From positions 41,247,797-41,311,796 of the forward strand of contig NC_087071.1 in the NCBI RefSeq assembly GCF_963678635.1: 64,000 nucleotides of DNA. The letters are read 5' to 3'. Positions 23,261 to 34,329 of the stretch are shown one piece after another. The notes under the pieces were generated by a model, which made no database searches, was not told where the DNA came from, and saw only the letters and a program-made list of their open reading frames with translations. The stretch comes from Symsagittifera roscoffensis (taxonomy: Eukaryota > Xenacoelomorpha > Acoela > Convolutidae). The position numbers and the translations under genes are program-made. How positions within the stretch are numbered: the stretch's first letter is position 1; each line of letters begins with the position of its first letter.

Positions 23261-23730
23261 TTACAATTTTTTATAAAAACATCGAGTCCATGTTCCGTAT
23301 GCAAATGTTTTTCTTTCTGCACAATGAAGAGTATTTGCATGACGAAATGGGTAGTTGCTACACCTCCAATCATATTGTTCATCTTTGAAAATCAAATTTT
23401 GAACGTTTGGACATGCGTAGTCATCCAAGTTTGTAACCTTTGTTTCCAAAATTTCTGACAGAATTTTACATTTTTTATAACCTTTTGCAAAAAACTCCGT
23501 TTCTGGAGCTTTTAGTTTTTTCAATAATTCTCAAGCTCAATATATTTTTCATGGCAACTGTTCCAATTGATTCCAAGAAGATGCTTTGTACACCAAGCAG
23601 ACTGAAATGTAGCTTTGAATTTTTTGGGAGGAAGAAAGGAATATCCCACAGTTTGTCAATTTTGATAAACTCCTAACTTTTTAACTATTTTGTTTTCAAT
23701 ACACTCAATATCCAAAACAACTAGACTCAT
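23261..23730 (-). pseudogene. Polinton A: conserved ORF, possible RNase H-fold/exonuclease-like
   Basis: The homologue in B begins SLVVLDIECIENKIVKELGV. A hydrophobic strand followed by D-x-E, as here, is how many DEDD/RNase H-fold nucleases begin. The middle has LHGINW and the end has conserved Cys/His residues (LHCAERKTF). About 155 residues. The nuclease idea is inference from the first motif only; the rest of a DEDD set is not evident. It lies between the membrane-protein gene and another small ORF in both elements. Confidence 0.45.
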
Positions 23731-23809
23731 GATGGTAACGTTTTTCGATGAAAATTTTAGTTAGAATAACTAACAATCAAACAATGAATATACTGATGAA
23801 GCAAAAATT

Positions 23810-24157
23810 TTAACATATAAACAGAAGAACAATCCAGTCACGTGACCAAGAAAACAAGAACTTGGAAAACTTATTGGAAAACATAACAATAACCAGGTCC
23901 CTTACAAGTAGTAGACTTCACAGATCCAGCTGCATCATGTAAAATTGCATGAAGTCTGAAAATTTTTAAATTTGCAAAAAAAACAATCTATACAAGAATT
24001 TCCGTATCCAATTAGACCCCCAAAAGGAAATTTTTGGTTCATTATTTTCAAATTTATGTTTGGATCCAAAATAAAACAGGTACAAAGAAAGTAATTTTTT
24101 CTTTTTGTATTTGATGAAAAGTCATACTGTATCAAATTAAAATTTCTGAACGTTCAT
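23810..24157 (-). pseudogene. Polinton A: conserved ORF with GGLIG and LHDAAG motifs
   Basis: It shares with its B homologue the tracts FSSNTKRKNYFLCTC, DPNINL and NQKFPFGGLIG. In B these are followed by LHDAAGS and YKGPGYCYVLP. The function is unknown. The His-Asp pair near a Gly-rich loop faintly recalls phospholipase A2 active sites, but Cys spacing does not fit well. The A copy is broken. Confidence 0.45.
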
Positions 24158-24640
24158 TTTCTACAGTGCATTCGTCAATAATGATATAAGTTTTTTTGAA
24201 TGTTTCTACATAAGACAAAACTGAGGGGATAAAATCAACTAGTTTATCATACTCTTCTTTTTTCAACTGAAATTTCTGATTATTTTTCCAAGTGTTTCTT
24301 TTTCTACGATACTATATAAGATCTATTTTTTTAATATCTGAACGATAACTTAGAAAAACTTTTCGTCTTTCATTATGCAAAGTCCACCCAAATTGAGAAA
24401 TTTGTGATTCTGTATCCAAGTTTTCCAATTTGGGTAAATTTTGAGACCCCAAAACTGTTAGTGAAAATTTCTGGACTTTTCTTGTAAGACGATATGAAAA
24501 AGTCCCAATTTATTTTGAAGCTTTAAAAGAAGATTTCTGGAAAAACCAATGTTCCAACTCATACTGCTCAGCTCAAAGAAATTTTAAAAAATGATTCAAG
24601 AAATGAATATTTGAATTACATTACTATAATAACATCACTC
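24140..24640 (-). pseudogene. Polinton A: conserved ORF of unknown function
   Basis: Read on the minus strand, the shared tracts with B (60560-61080) include FSLTVLGSQNLPKLE, SQISQFGWTLHN and KIDLI, then YRRKRNTWKNNQ. About 150 residues, mixed charge, no recognised domain. It is broken several times in A. It overlaps the start of the next gene. Confidence 0.4.
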
Positions 24641-24656
24641 AACAAAATTATTGAAC

Positions 24657-25190
24657 TTAACAGTTCTCAACAAACATAAAATCTCCTAAGACTTGGGCGA
24701 GTTCTTTGAATTCGTTCAAAGTATAGTTGACATAGGCAACTTGCTTCACGACTTCGTTCTCCTTTGCAGTGAAGAGTCGAATCTGAATGTAGAGTGGCTT
24801 GTTAACACTGTACTTCTTGATTGTGACACACACCCTTCTCTTCTTGTATGTTGCAACGTCATACACCGCATGACAGTTCGCAAGTTCCTGCTCCATGGTT
24901 GAGTCTTTGTCAGAATAGGGTTCCAATACAGGAACGAGTCCAAGGTTTTCAGCATCGTGAATAACAGTATTCCGTATTGATGATATCCTTTCCCCTTCGT
25001 TTTTACCAAGATAGACTTGCTGGATTTTTTTGATTTGTCCCGATTCATTTTTCTTTAGCAATTGGAAGCAAGGTTCAACGTAAATGTTTCCAATGTAGGG
25101 TTTTTGGGATCAAGAAAATCTCCCAATTCCTTTTTGGTTCTTTGCAAATTCAATATAGTTGGGAAGTATATCTTTTCGTGAATACGTTTT
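24657..25190 (-). pseudogene. Polinton A: conserved ORF of unknown function (about 175 residues)
   Basis: The C-terminal 134 residues are open (QQVYLGKNEGERISSIRNTV, ENLGLVPVLEPYSDKDSTME, YKKRRVCVTIKKYS). The upstream part resembles YSRKDILPN seen in B. The pattern suggests a compact beta-rich protein; no family is recognised. It is transcribed away from the gene at 25427 across a shared promoter-like region. Confidence 0.55.
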
Positions 25191-25426
25191 TTGATTTGAG
25201 ATTAAGAGCCAACTGATTAGTAGTAGATATTTCAAAATAAGGATATTTGTAAATTTATAGAAATTAGGAAATGAAGATGACTCACTGTACAATCCAAATA
25301 AAGTATTATTAACTTATATGGAATAATGAGTAGGTGATGATCCAAATATGGACATTGCGTAGGTGATGGAACTACTATATAAGCAATTGAATGTAGATGA
25401 ACATCATTTTCAACAAGTAATCGGTG
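25191..25426. promoter_or_regulatory. Polinton A: bidirectional promoter-like region
   Basis: This separates two divergent small ORFs. It holds GTAGGTGATG twice (near 25330 and 25359), one ATTGCGTAGG word (near 25354) of the kind repeated in the polB promoter, and a TATATAAG box at 25376-25383 about 45 bp before the plus-strand gene. The counterpart in B is 59821-60013. Confidence 0.6.
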
Positions 25427-25986
25427 ATGGCATCTGCTATTTGTCAAGCATATCCCACTTTTTATTCGGACTACAATGCAAAATCTCTTTTTATCTCTGT
25501 CTCAGAAAACTTTTATGAAAAATTTATTGTCACCGAAGACTACTGTGTATCTAACCATTCATCATTTTGCCCAGTGGAAAATTGCAATTTTCACCAATAT
25601 TAATCGGATCAACGCTCGATCAGATTTTGCAAAGATTAGATAAATATCATTTCACTTATCAAATTGTTGACTGTTTATATACTTTATACAAATACAGATT
25701 TTATTTCAATATGATTTCATCAAGAGGTGAAGTTTTAAATCAATTGAATCGTATAGTCGAACACAACTTAAAATATAGAATACCGGAAAAATTGCCCAGT
25801 GTTGCAAAGAAACGACTGCTGCGAAAAAAATTCAAAAGACATTATCTCAGTTCTGCTCAGAAGCTTGCGTCCACTCAGACTCTTGGATCAGCTTTTTTGG
25901 AAAGGTTTCGAAAAGGTCAAAACTCAAAGTATGAGACTGACTTGTTGAAAATTGTTGATTGTTTATTGATGCTTATGGTACCGTAA
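25427..25986 (+). pseudogene. Polinton A: conserved ORF of unknown function (about 190 residues)
   Basis: It starts like its B homologue (MASAICQAYPTFYSDYNAKS). Tracts follow with a Cys pair (CPVENC), LDQILQRLDKYHFTYQI, LYTLYKYRFYFN and a basic region (AKKRLLRKKFKR). No family is recognised. It is the only gene on the plus strand in this half of A besides polB. Broken once or more. Confidence 0.5.
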
Positions 25987-26049
25987 ATAGTGAGAGTATC
26001 AATGTTTCTATTAATAATTGAACATTTGTTTATGAAAAATCTTGTCAAA

Positions 26050-26830
26050 ATTGTTTTTATTTAGTATCAAAATTTTTTCAACGAATAAATATGTAAATTT
26101 CAACACGTGTGCAAAAATTAACTCAGAGTTTTTTTTTCGCAAGATGCTAATTTTGGTTTGATTTTTTCATCACGTTTGCAAAAATTTAAATAAACTTTTT
26201 TACAAGATGCAAAAACTGTTTTGATTTTTTCAACAAGTGTGCAAAAATTGTCAACAAATTTTTGTGTAAGATGCAAGTTTTTTCATGGTTTTTTTGAAAA
26301 CAAATGTAAAAATCTAACTTATTTATTCTTATGCATATGCAAAAATTGCAAAATTTTATTGTTAAAAACTTGTTAAATTAATGCTAAAAATTTTTCATAA
26401 TTGCTGGCTTTGAGTGCTATTCCCTATCTTAATACATTGTTTTTCCAAAAATTTCATCACTATACATGCAAAAAAGAGATTTTTTTTTGATCAAATTTAA
26501 AACAAAGATTTTCATTTTCTTTAATTATTAACAGTGCAAGAAAATCCTCTTTCAGTTTTCTTTAAAATGCGAAAATATATAATGAAATTTTTCTTATTTT
26601 GCGAGATTTTCTTTGATTTTTTAACAAATGTGCAAAAAAAATTATGAAAATTTTTGCATAGTGCAAAGTTAATGTAAATTTTTTAAAATGCTTGCAAAAA
26701 TTGTTTAATTTGTTTGTCATCTTTCAAACAAAAATCTATAAAATTTTTTACCAGATGCATAATTAGTTTAATTTTTAACAAAGTTTTACCACTGAAATTT
26801 CCTAATAAAATTTTCTATGATCTCTTTGTT
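26050..26830. repeat. Polinton A: AT-rich array of GCAAAAATT/AAGATGCA words
   Basis: Between two convergent genes, degenerate units of about 70 bp alternate GTGCAAAAATT and AAGATGCA(A) words within T- and A-runs. The clearest units run 26085-26290; looser ones follow to 26770. The same kind of array is in B at 58480-59170. It contains the 20-bp terminal-repeat motif. There is no coding sequence. Candidate roles: transcription termination zone, spacer, or replication-related element. Confidence 0.6.
26418..26437. promoter_or_regulatory. Internal copy of terminal-repeat 20-bp motif (A, first)
   Basis: TATTCCCTATCTTAATACAT here is the exact reverse complement of a motif in the terminal repeat of Polinton B (51688-51707). 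It sits at the 3' side of two convergent genes. Confidence 0.75.
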
Positions 26831-26903
26831 CCTATCTCTTGAAAATAAAGTTAGTAGGTGCAAAGAAATTAAATTACAAAGTACAAGACAGTAACAAATT
26901 TAT

Positions 26904-27400
26904 TTACAAATCAAAGAGCTGTCGAGCAGCTGAGTTCTCAAAACTTTGCAAGTTCTCAATGGAGGGCAAAGCTGGTCTTGCCTCCATCACTGGTGGTTGT
27001 CTTGGTGGTTCGCTGACTGGAGTTCTTGGCACAGAGAATCCCTCATCCTCTTCGATGGTAATTGGATTGTCCACAGATCCCTCTTCCCAAGGAAAGAGGA
27101 AATCGTTGAATGGTTGAGCCACACATCTAGAGTCAGGAATTTCGGTGTAGCTCATTCCCACATGCTCGGCCACTTCCTGCATCAATTGCATTTCTCCAAG
27201 TTGATTCTCTGTAGGGGGTACTTGCGTTATATGATGTTCGTTGAAATCCCTGCGCATCACCTCCACCATATGCCAGACTTGGATTGGGTTGTCCATTCGT
27301 GCCAGAAAAACTCCACAAACTGTTTCTCGCACTTAGATTTGTACTAAATCAGCCGAAAATTCCACCGAGAACATAAGGTTGTTGTTTTGTACTGAGAAGA
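26904..27400 (-). pseudogene. Polinton A: acidic ORF with short linear motifs, copy 1
   Basis: An acidic, Pro-rich, probably disordered protein of about 140 residues without a known domain. Conserved pieces: QVWHMVEVMRRDFNEHHITQ, DFLFPWEEGSVDNPITIEED, RTPVSEPP, and the end ENSAARQLFDL. ITIEEDE resembles a SUMO-interacting motif, RTPV a Cdk site, and ARQLF a cyclin-docking RxLF motif. All are low-specificity patterns, so the regulatory role is inference. The gene is driven from the CCAAT-box region to its right. Duplicated at 28042. Confidence 0.55.
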
Positions 27401-27555
27401 TAATTTTGAGCAATAAGTTCAGTTAATGAGTAAAAACAAGATTTACAGTTGAGAGGGAGAATGTGACGGTGGTTAAGTTGAAATTGCAAAATTTTATTGC
27501 TAAAAACTTGTTAAATTAATGCTAAAAATTTTTCATAATTGCTGGCTTTGAGTGC

Positions 27556-27575
27556 TATTCCCTATCTTAATTCAT
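27556..27575. promoter_or_regulatory. Internal copy of terminal-repeat 20-bp motif (A, second)
   Basis: Second internal copy made by the 1138-bp duplication. It differs at one base (TTCAT for TACAT). Confidence 0.7.
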
Positions 27576-28041
27576 TGTTTTTCCAAAAATTTCATCACTA
27601 TACATGCAAAAAAGAGATTTTTTATTGATCAAATTTAAAACAAAGATTTTCATTTTTTTTAATTATTAACAGTGCAAGAAAATCCTCTTTCAGTTTTCTT
27701 TAAAATGCGAAAATATATAATGAAATTTTTTTTAATTTGCGAGATTTTCTTTGATTTTTTAACAAATGTGCAAAAAAAATTATGAAAATTTTTGCATAGT
27801 GCAAAGTTATTGTAAACTTTTTAAAATGCTTGCAAAAATGGTTTAATTTTTTTGTCATCTTTCTAACAAAATTCTATAAAAATTTTTACCAGATGCATAA
27901 TTAGTTTAATTTTTAACAAAGTTTTACCACTGAAATTTCCTAATAAAATTTTCTATGATCTCTTTGTTCCTATCTCTTGAAAATAAAGTTAGTAGGTGCA
28001 AAGAAATTAAATTACAAAGTACAAGACAGTAACAAATTTAT

Positions 28042-28540
28042 TTACAAATCAAAGAGCTGTCGAGCAGCTGAGTTCTCAAAACTTTGCAAGTTCTCAATGG
28101 AGCGCAAAGCTGGTCTTGCCTCCATCACTGGTGGTTGTCTTGGTGGTTCGCTGACTGGAGTTTTTGGCTCAGAGAATCCCTCATCCTCTTCGATAGTAAT
28201 TTGGTTGTCCACAGATCCCTCTTCCCAAGGAAAGAGGAAATCGTCGAATGGTTGAGCCACACATCTAGAGTCAGTAATTTCGGTGTAGCTCAACCCCACA
28301 TGCTTGGCCACTTCCTGCATCAATTGCATTTCTCCAAGTTGATTCTCTGTAGGGGGTACTTGCGTTATATGATATTCGTTGAAATCCCTGCGCATCACCT
28401 CCATCATATGCCAGACTTGGATTGGGTTGTCCATTCGTGCCAGAAAAACTCCACAAACTGTTTCTCGCACTTAGATTTGTACTATATCAGCCGAAAATTC
28501 CACCGAGAACATAAGGTTGTTGTTTTGTACTGAGAAGATA
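28042..28540 (-). pseudogene. Polinton A: acidic ORF with short linear motifs, copy 2
   Basis: Second copy of the acidic gene within the 1138-bp duplication, about a dozen residues different from copy 1. It keeps the TPVSEPP tract, the ITIEEDE tract and the ARQLFDL end. This copy lies next to the CCAAT-box region, so it kept the original promoter while copy 1 lies behind it. Confidence 0.55.
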
Positions 28541-28624
28541 ATTTTGAGCAATAAGTTCAGTTAATGAGTAAAAACAAGATTTACAGTTGAGAGGGAGAAT
28601 GTGACGGTGGTTAAGTTGAAATTG

Positions 28625-28930
28625 TTTTATTTAGAGCTGAGAGAGGAGGTAGTTGACGCTAGTTTAGTTGAAAATAAAATGATTTCTAGTTAAGAGAGAG
28701 GGGTACCTTCAACTGGAATGTGTGGGTTTAACCAATCAGAATGGACTTTACTTATTTGGATTGTAGTCGTGTCCAATCAGATTTTAGTTTCCTTTTATGG
28801 AATTCTTATAGAAAACTCGTGCCCAATTGGAAACAAAGCTCCATTTTATACATTGTCGTTTTCAATCACAAAAATGTTCATTTTTGTTCAAGTTGTCGTA
28901 TCCAATCAGAGGAACTTTTTAAGGACTTAA
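28625..28930. promoter_or_regulatory. Polinton A: CCAAT-box array
   Basis: At 28730-28925 at least four CCAAT words occur at roughly 20 to 60 bp steps, often as GTGTCCAATCAGA-like units (28731, 28771, 28823, 28909). Next to the acidic gene there are also direct repeats around GTTAAGTTGAAAT and GAGAGAGG (28585-28705). CCAAT is the classic NF-Y site. The same arrangement is in B (57545-57735), which argues that it is functional DNA of the element. Confidence 0.6.
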
Positions 28931-29277
28931 GTCTTCCAAATAGGTAAGAATATACACAAAAGCAATCGCAAAATTAAATGACCAAAAGTTGTTTACTGTA
29001 AAAATAAGAAATATTTCCGATATAAGTAACAAAAGAAGAAAAATTAATAAAATTAGCATCTCTACAAGTCTTCTCATCAAGTTAATTGATTTTTTTTGTA
29101 TATAATCGATGAGAAATTGCTGTTTTTTCAGCAGATAATCAAGTTCTTTGATTTTGATCTAGATTTTAGATGATAATTTAAAGTTGATGAATTTTTCAAA
29201 GCAAATCTGTGGAAAACTGATACCAAAACTGATCATGCAAGATTTTCAACTTTGAAAGTCTTTAAAAAAATGGATGA
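28931..29277. other. Polinton A: intergenic or decayed stretch
   Basis: On the minus strand a short Leu/Ile-rich stretch resembles a small membrane peptide that is also readable in B near 57380-57530 (RLAEKLLLLIFLLLLLLI-like). It is too short and AT-rich to call as a gene. Confidence 0.3.
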
Positions 29278-29661
29278 TTAAAGAACTTTGCTGGGGAGTT
29301 TTGACAAATTTGGGAGTTGGGTGGGGAAAAAAAGAGACTTTGAAATATTATTGTACGACTTTTTTATTAACTTCAAGTTTTCTAAAATAAATAAAATTTC
29401 TTTTCTAGTCAGGTGTAACGCAACAGTAAGTTTATAACTTTGATACGCAAAATGTGGATCAAAAATAAACTCTTTGATTGAGTAAGTTTCCCTAAAGAGA
29501 CCTTTACTTAGTCGAAGAACTCTATTTTGGATAACATAAACGTCCAAAAAATTGTGAAAAATGTAAGAATCTATATCTATTTCATCAATAAGGAAATCAC
29601 ACGGATTATTTTTTTTCTTGTAGAAAAATTCGTGGAAGTTCAAATGCTTTTTAATTGACAT
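29278..29661 (-). CDS. Polinton A: conserved ORF divergent from polB
   Basis: This 127-residue open frame starts MSIKKHLNFHEFFYKKKN and continues with IFHNFLDVYVIQNRVLRLSK and ETYSIKEFIFDPHFAYQSYK. It is rich in Phe, Ile, Lys and Leu. No family is recognised. It is strongly conserved in B (56883-57248) apart from the C-terminus. It shares the CRE-array promoter with polB, transcribed the other way, so the two genes are probably co-regulated. Confidence 0.6.
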   Translation of the reverse strand: MSIKKHLNFHEFFYKKKNNPCDFLIDEIDIDSYIFHNFLDVYVIQNRVLRLSKGLFRETYSIKEFIFDPHFAYQSYKLTVALHLTRKEILFILENLKLIKKSYNNISKSLFFPTQLPNLSKLPSKVL

Positions 29662-29754
29662 TCTTCAAAAATGAATATTTTGGATCCAAAGTTATGTCTA
29701 GAAACTGCTTAGTTCTGATTGGTTGAAAATACTCTGGGAAATTCTAGAACTTTC

Positions 29755-29935
29755 GAAGGACTGACGTCATTACCATAAAAGGAATATTGCGTGGGCAGTG
29801 ACGTCACTTCTATTTATAGAATGACGTCATTATCATAAAAGGAACATTGCGTAGGCCTTGACGTCACTTCTATTCAAAGAAGGACGTCATTACCATAAAA
29901 GGATAATTGCGTAGGCGTCATTGATAGTATAAATA
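29755..29935. promoter_or_regulatory. Polinton A: CRE (TGACGTCA) array and TATA box of polB
   Basis: TGACGTCA is perfect at 29762, 29799, 29822 and 29859, with a one-base variant at 29882 and a partial site near 29914. The pattern repeats every 60 bp together with ATAAAAGGA and ATTGCGT(A/G)GG words. TATAAATA lies at 29928-29935 before polB, and an ATTGG box at 29718. TGACGTCA is the CREB/ATF site. Confidence 0.8.
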
Positions 29936-30040
29936 CACTTATTATATTGGGTTAAATCATTCATTTTGTTTGCCAATCAGAAACAATCTATTGATTTTTC
30001 CTTCAAATTTTAAATTTCGTTACTTCACGTATAGAAAAAA

Positions 30041-30113
30041 GTAAGTATTTTTGTTCAATTGGTACTTTAAGTTTTTAATTTTGGAACATTTCTAACTTCC
30101 CAATTATTTTTAG
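30041..30113 (+). other. Polinton A: probable 73-bp intron before the polB start
   Basis: GTAAGT at 30041, a branch-like TCTAAC at 30091, and TTATTTTTAG ending at 30113 form a standard short intron lying just before the first polB ATG. B has a segment of the same length in the same place (56302-56374, minus strand). This is inference from signals and conservation; no transcript is available. Confidence 0.6.
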
Positions 30114-30117
30114 ATAA

Positions 30118-33100
30118 TGCCTGCCCTTATTCGAAATTAGAAAATGAAGTGTGCGGACTATGCACAGGAATACAGGAGAACTGATGCAGCGAGACATCGA
30201 AAAATATGTGAAAAACAAAAGGAATATAAGTGTCCAAACTGTCATTTTTATACAAAGAGCAAAGAGGAGATGGGTTATCATGTTGCGAAGAAGCATGCTC
30301 AACCAAGTTCAAAGCAGTCGACAGTTTGTCCTTCTTGTGAACAAGAGTTCCCAAGTTACTACTCTCTCCAACAACATCGTAGAAAATAACATGGAGAAAA
30401 ACAACGGAAACCCAGTGATACTGTAGCGGACTTGAATAAGATTGTGGAGGAAGAAGGGGAAGATGGTGAAAAGCTGAAGGAGGAACTTAGTGCTTGTCAA
30501 CATTTTTTGGTGGATACGGAGAGGGAAAATGGGAGACATAAGTTATTTAACTTTCAAATGTCCAAATTAGATACTAAAATAATCAACGAGAAACTAGAGG
30601 AAGTCTTCAATAAGCTTGATTCTGCAGCTAAAATCAACATTGCTCTGGGTTTTGTGAGACCTTGAGACTGGTGACTATCGATACTTCTACGCCCATGAAA
30701 ACAATACTCTGTTTGAAAAATCCCACTTACTTTGTACGAAAGCGGATTTGATAACAATCCAAGGAAAAGTAGAAAAATTTGATATTGTGGAGCAATGTAC
30801 CCAAGAACGCCAGAACACAAAGTGGCGATTCAAGTTGATTACAAACGTTACAATTTTTGCTGCTTTGCTGAAAAACATCCCCATGGGGTGTCCAAACTCT
30901 GTCTTACCCGAACCTTTATTACCACATACGCAAATGAATTGTCTTTTATCTAACAAAGACAAGGAACCTTACAAAGATCATTTGTGTCTTTTCCGCGCAT
31001 TGGCCATGTACATGAACGGACACAATGATCTCGACTCTCACTCTTCTAGATACTTTACAGATTTTATATCAAAATCTGGTTATGATACTAAAAACTTTCG
31101 TGGAGCTTCTGTAGAAGACTTACCTGTTGTCGAGGAATTTGTGCAAAGAAACATTTTTATATACAATTTCGATATCCAAGAAGGAGAATATGTAGGAGAA
31201 CTAGCTCGACGAAGTATTGGAAGATTTCACAAAACAGTCAAATTACTGAGATTTAAAAATCATATCTTTCATACAAATGATATTGGTTTTTTCTTCAAGT
31301 GTTTCCGGTGTGCTAGTTATGACACTTTTTTTAAATAAATCCGACAATTTGTTTAAACATCTTCTGAGATGCAAGGACCGAGTGAAGCATAATTACCCAA
31401 AGAACGTCTATGAGCTTCGCGAAACCTTGTTTGAAAAGCTAGAAGGATTCAGTTTTCCAGTTTCTGAAGACAACAAGCTTTTCAAAAATCTAGCAATTTT
31501 CGACTTTGAGTCGATTTGTGTTCCTACAGAGTAACTAAAAGAGATGCAAACTACTACCTGAATTGAAAAACATGTCCCCATTTCAGTCTCTATACCATTA
31601 AATCTGATTGATGAACCCATATTTTTGTACAACAAGGATCCACAGAACTTGATTATTGATTTTGTAAGCAAACACAAGCTGTTGGCTGAGAAAAGTAAGC
31701 TGGAGATGAGAACAAAATTTCAAGAAGCAGATATGTCAACACTTTTCTTGCGAATTCAGAAAAATCAACTCATTGATTTGAAACAACATCTGGAGAGATA
31801 TGTAAACACTTAACCTGTTTTCGGATTTAACAGCGGTAGACATGATTTAAATTTGATCAAGTCCTACCTAATCCCCTATTTGATTCGCGATAAAGAACAA
31901 GAAACATCCGTCATCAAAAAAGCAAATGACTTTATGTCTTTCAAGTTTGGAGATGTACAATTTCTCGACATAATGAAGTTTTTGGGAGGGGAAACTACTC
32001 TGAACTCCTTTCTCAAAGCCTATAAAGAAAGCGAAACGAAAAGATTCTTACCCTATGATTGGTTTGATAACCCAGAAAAACTTGACTTTCCTGAATTGCC
32101 ACCGTATGAAGCCTTTTTCAGTAAACTTAGAAACAACAATCCTCTAGACAAAGACTTCCTTGATTATGAGAAGCTTAGAAAAAGCGGGTTTGACGAACAA
32201 CAGGCACTGAAAAAGCTTCAAATCAAGACTGTTCCTCCACCTGGCTTGGATAATTACAATTACTTACAAGAGACTTGGAAGAAAAATGGAATGACAGTGT
32301 TCAAAGACTTTTTGAAGTGGTACAACAACAAAGATGTAGTTCCAACCCTGGAGGCAATGCAAAAAAAGATTCACTTTTATCATAACAAGGGGATAGATAT
32401 GTTAAAACTTGGTTGCACACTTCCAAATCTAGCAAACACTTTTTCTTCACAAATCTACAAATTACAAGTTTTATCCATTTTGCGAAAGTGATAAAGACTT
32501 GTGTGAAAAAATTAGAGAGGACATGACTGGAGGAGCTTCCATTGTTTTCACTCGAAAAGCTGTAGTTGATGAAGCATACATCAAAAATTCATCAAATGTT
32601 TGTAAATCAATCGTTGGAATTGATGCAAGCCAGCTTTACCCTTTCTCAATGTGTCAAGATATGCCAACAGGACTCTTTACAAGATGGGAGTTTGACACTG
32701 AAATGCAGAAATTCAAGGCAAGACGAAATCGAACTCGCAACTTTGAGAATATGGTCATGTCTTTTTATCAAGAATCAAGACCAGAATCAAAAAATGAGAG
32801 CTTTTTTACATCCGGAAAACAGAAAAAAATCGACTGTTTTAATGTGGACGGTTATTGTGATCACTGTAAAACAGTGTTTGAAGCAATGGCATGCTACTAC
32901 CACTTCTGTTCCTGTCAAGAAGCTCGTCCCTCCTTAACAGAACAGGATATTGAGCGAGGAAACAAGAAGGGAGAGATGGATGATATGCGACGAGAATACA
33001 TTAAAGAGAAAGGATACAAAGTGGAAGAAATGTGGGAGTGTGACTGGTGGGAAAGTTTCAAAACCGATGACAAGATCAAAAATCACGTCAGAACCCGCTT

Positions 33101-34329
33101 TCCCTATAAAAGACCTCTTTCTACAGACTCCCTTCTAGCAAAAAAAAGATGGATCTCTTTTTGGCTACGTTCAGTGCGACTGCTATGAGCTAAAATCAAA
33201 ACTTGCGAATTTTTCTCCAATTTTCAAAATTACTGAGGTTGGAAGAGATTATATTGGAGATTACTTGAAAAACTATGCGATCCAGAACGAAATGTTAAAG
33301 CATCCTGCTGATATCTGGTTTCAAGCTAGAAAATGGAACAGTTATAACTCCTCTCTTCAACTTTTATATGAAATTTGGATTGCAGTGCACCAAAATTTAC
33401 CGATTTGTTGAATATTCTCCTCGGAAATGCTTTAATAATTTCGTTCAGTCGGTGGTTGATGCTAGAAGAGAAGGAGATGAAAACCCTTTGTCAGGAGTTG
33501 TAGCAGAAACAATGAAACTTTTGGGTAATTCTTCGTATGGATATCAGATCATGGATAGATCGAGACATACAATCACAAACTATCTGAACGATGAAAAAAC
33601 TCACAAGGCAATCAATGAATCATTGTTCAAAAGATTGAATACAGTTGAAAAAGACTTGTGTGAGGTGGAGTTGTTGAAATCAACCATTGAACATAGAGAA
33701 CCTATCATCGTTGGATTTTTCATACTTCAGTATGCAAAACTGAGAATGTTGGAAGTCTACTATAACTTCTTTGACAAGTTCTGTGATGTGAATAAATTTG
33801 AAGAGTTGGAGATGGACACATACTCACTTTACTTGGCACGGGCCGAAGAAAATTTATACGACTGTATCAAACCAGATAAAAGAGCTGCTTGGGAAAAAAT
33901 GAGGGAAAATGACTGGAGAGACTCTTTCAAGGCGGATGCAAAATCTAACTTTTTCTTCCCTCGAACGTGTTGCAATACGCATAAAAAGTATGATAAACCT
34001 GAGCCGGGACTTTTTAAAGAAGAATTTAGATGTACAGAAATGCTATGTGTAGCAAGACATATTGCTGCTATGACAACAAGTCAGGTAAGTTCAAATTTAG
34101 CAGTAAAGGATTAAACAAGCGAGTTCTCGACGATTCTGGAGACGGACCTATGTCAAAGTACAGGAGGGTGCTCGATGATGCAATCAACTTAACATCTACA
34201 AATAGAGGATTCAGAACTATAAATCATATGGTGGCAACATATGAACAAACAAAGAAAGGACTAAGCTATTTTTATCCAAAAAGACAAGTACAAGTTGATG
34301 GAATTCATACAAAACCAGTGAACTTATAA
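30118..34329 (+). pseudogene. Polinton A: protein-primed DNA polymerase B relic
   Basis: Zinc-finger-like Cys/His pairs lie at the N-terminus. They are followed by the LFRALAMYMNG domain seen in Polinton polymerases, another Cys-pair finger, exonuclease motifs (IFDFES; later FNSGR.DLN), the polymerase palm motif A (GIDASQLYP) with a Cys-rich insert after it, and motif B (LLGNSSYGYQ). The C-terminus ends in a basic tract close to the terminal repeat. About 1,350 codons are covered, in line with the family. It is broken roughly half a dozen times. Confidence 0.93.

Larger units (their letters stand above)
26343..28624. repeat. Polinton A: 1138-bp tandem duplication of a whole gene
   Basis: Two units (26343-27480 and 27481-28618) differ at a few percent of positions. 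The six-base word AAATTG occurs at the start, at the junction and at the end, so the duplication probably arose through microhomology or strand slippage. Each unit carries the acidic ORF, its 3' region and one copy of the 20-bp motif. Polinton B has a single copy of this region. Confidence 0.9.

Noticed and set aside
29755-29935. CRE array as a CRISPR-like repeat-spacer array
   Set aside because: The units are continuous 60-bp promoter repeats with a TATA box in a eukaryotic transposon; spacers are not unique and there are no cas genes.
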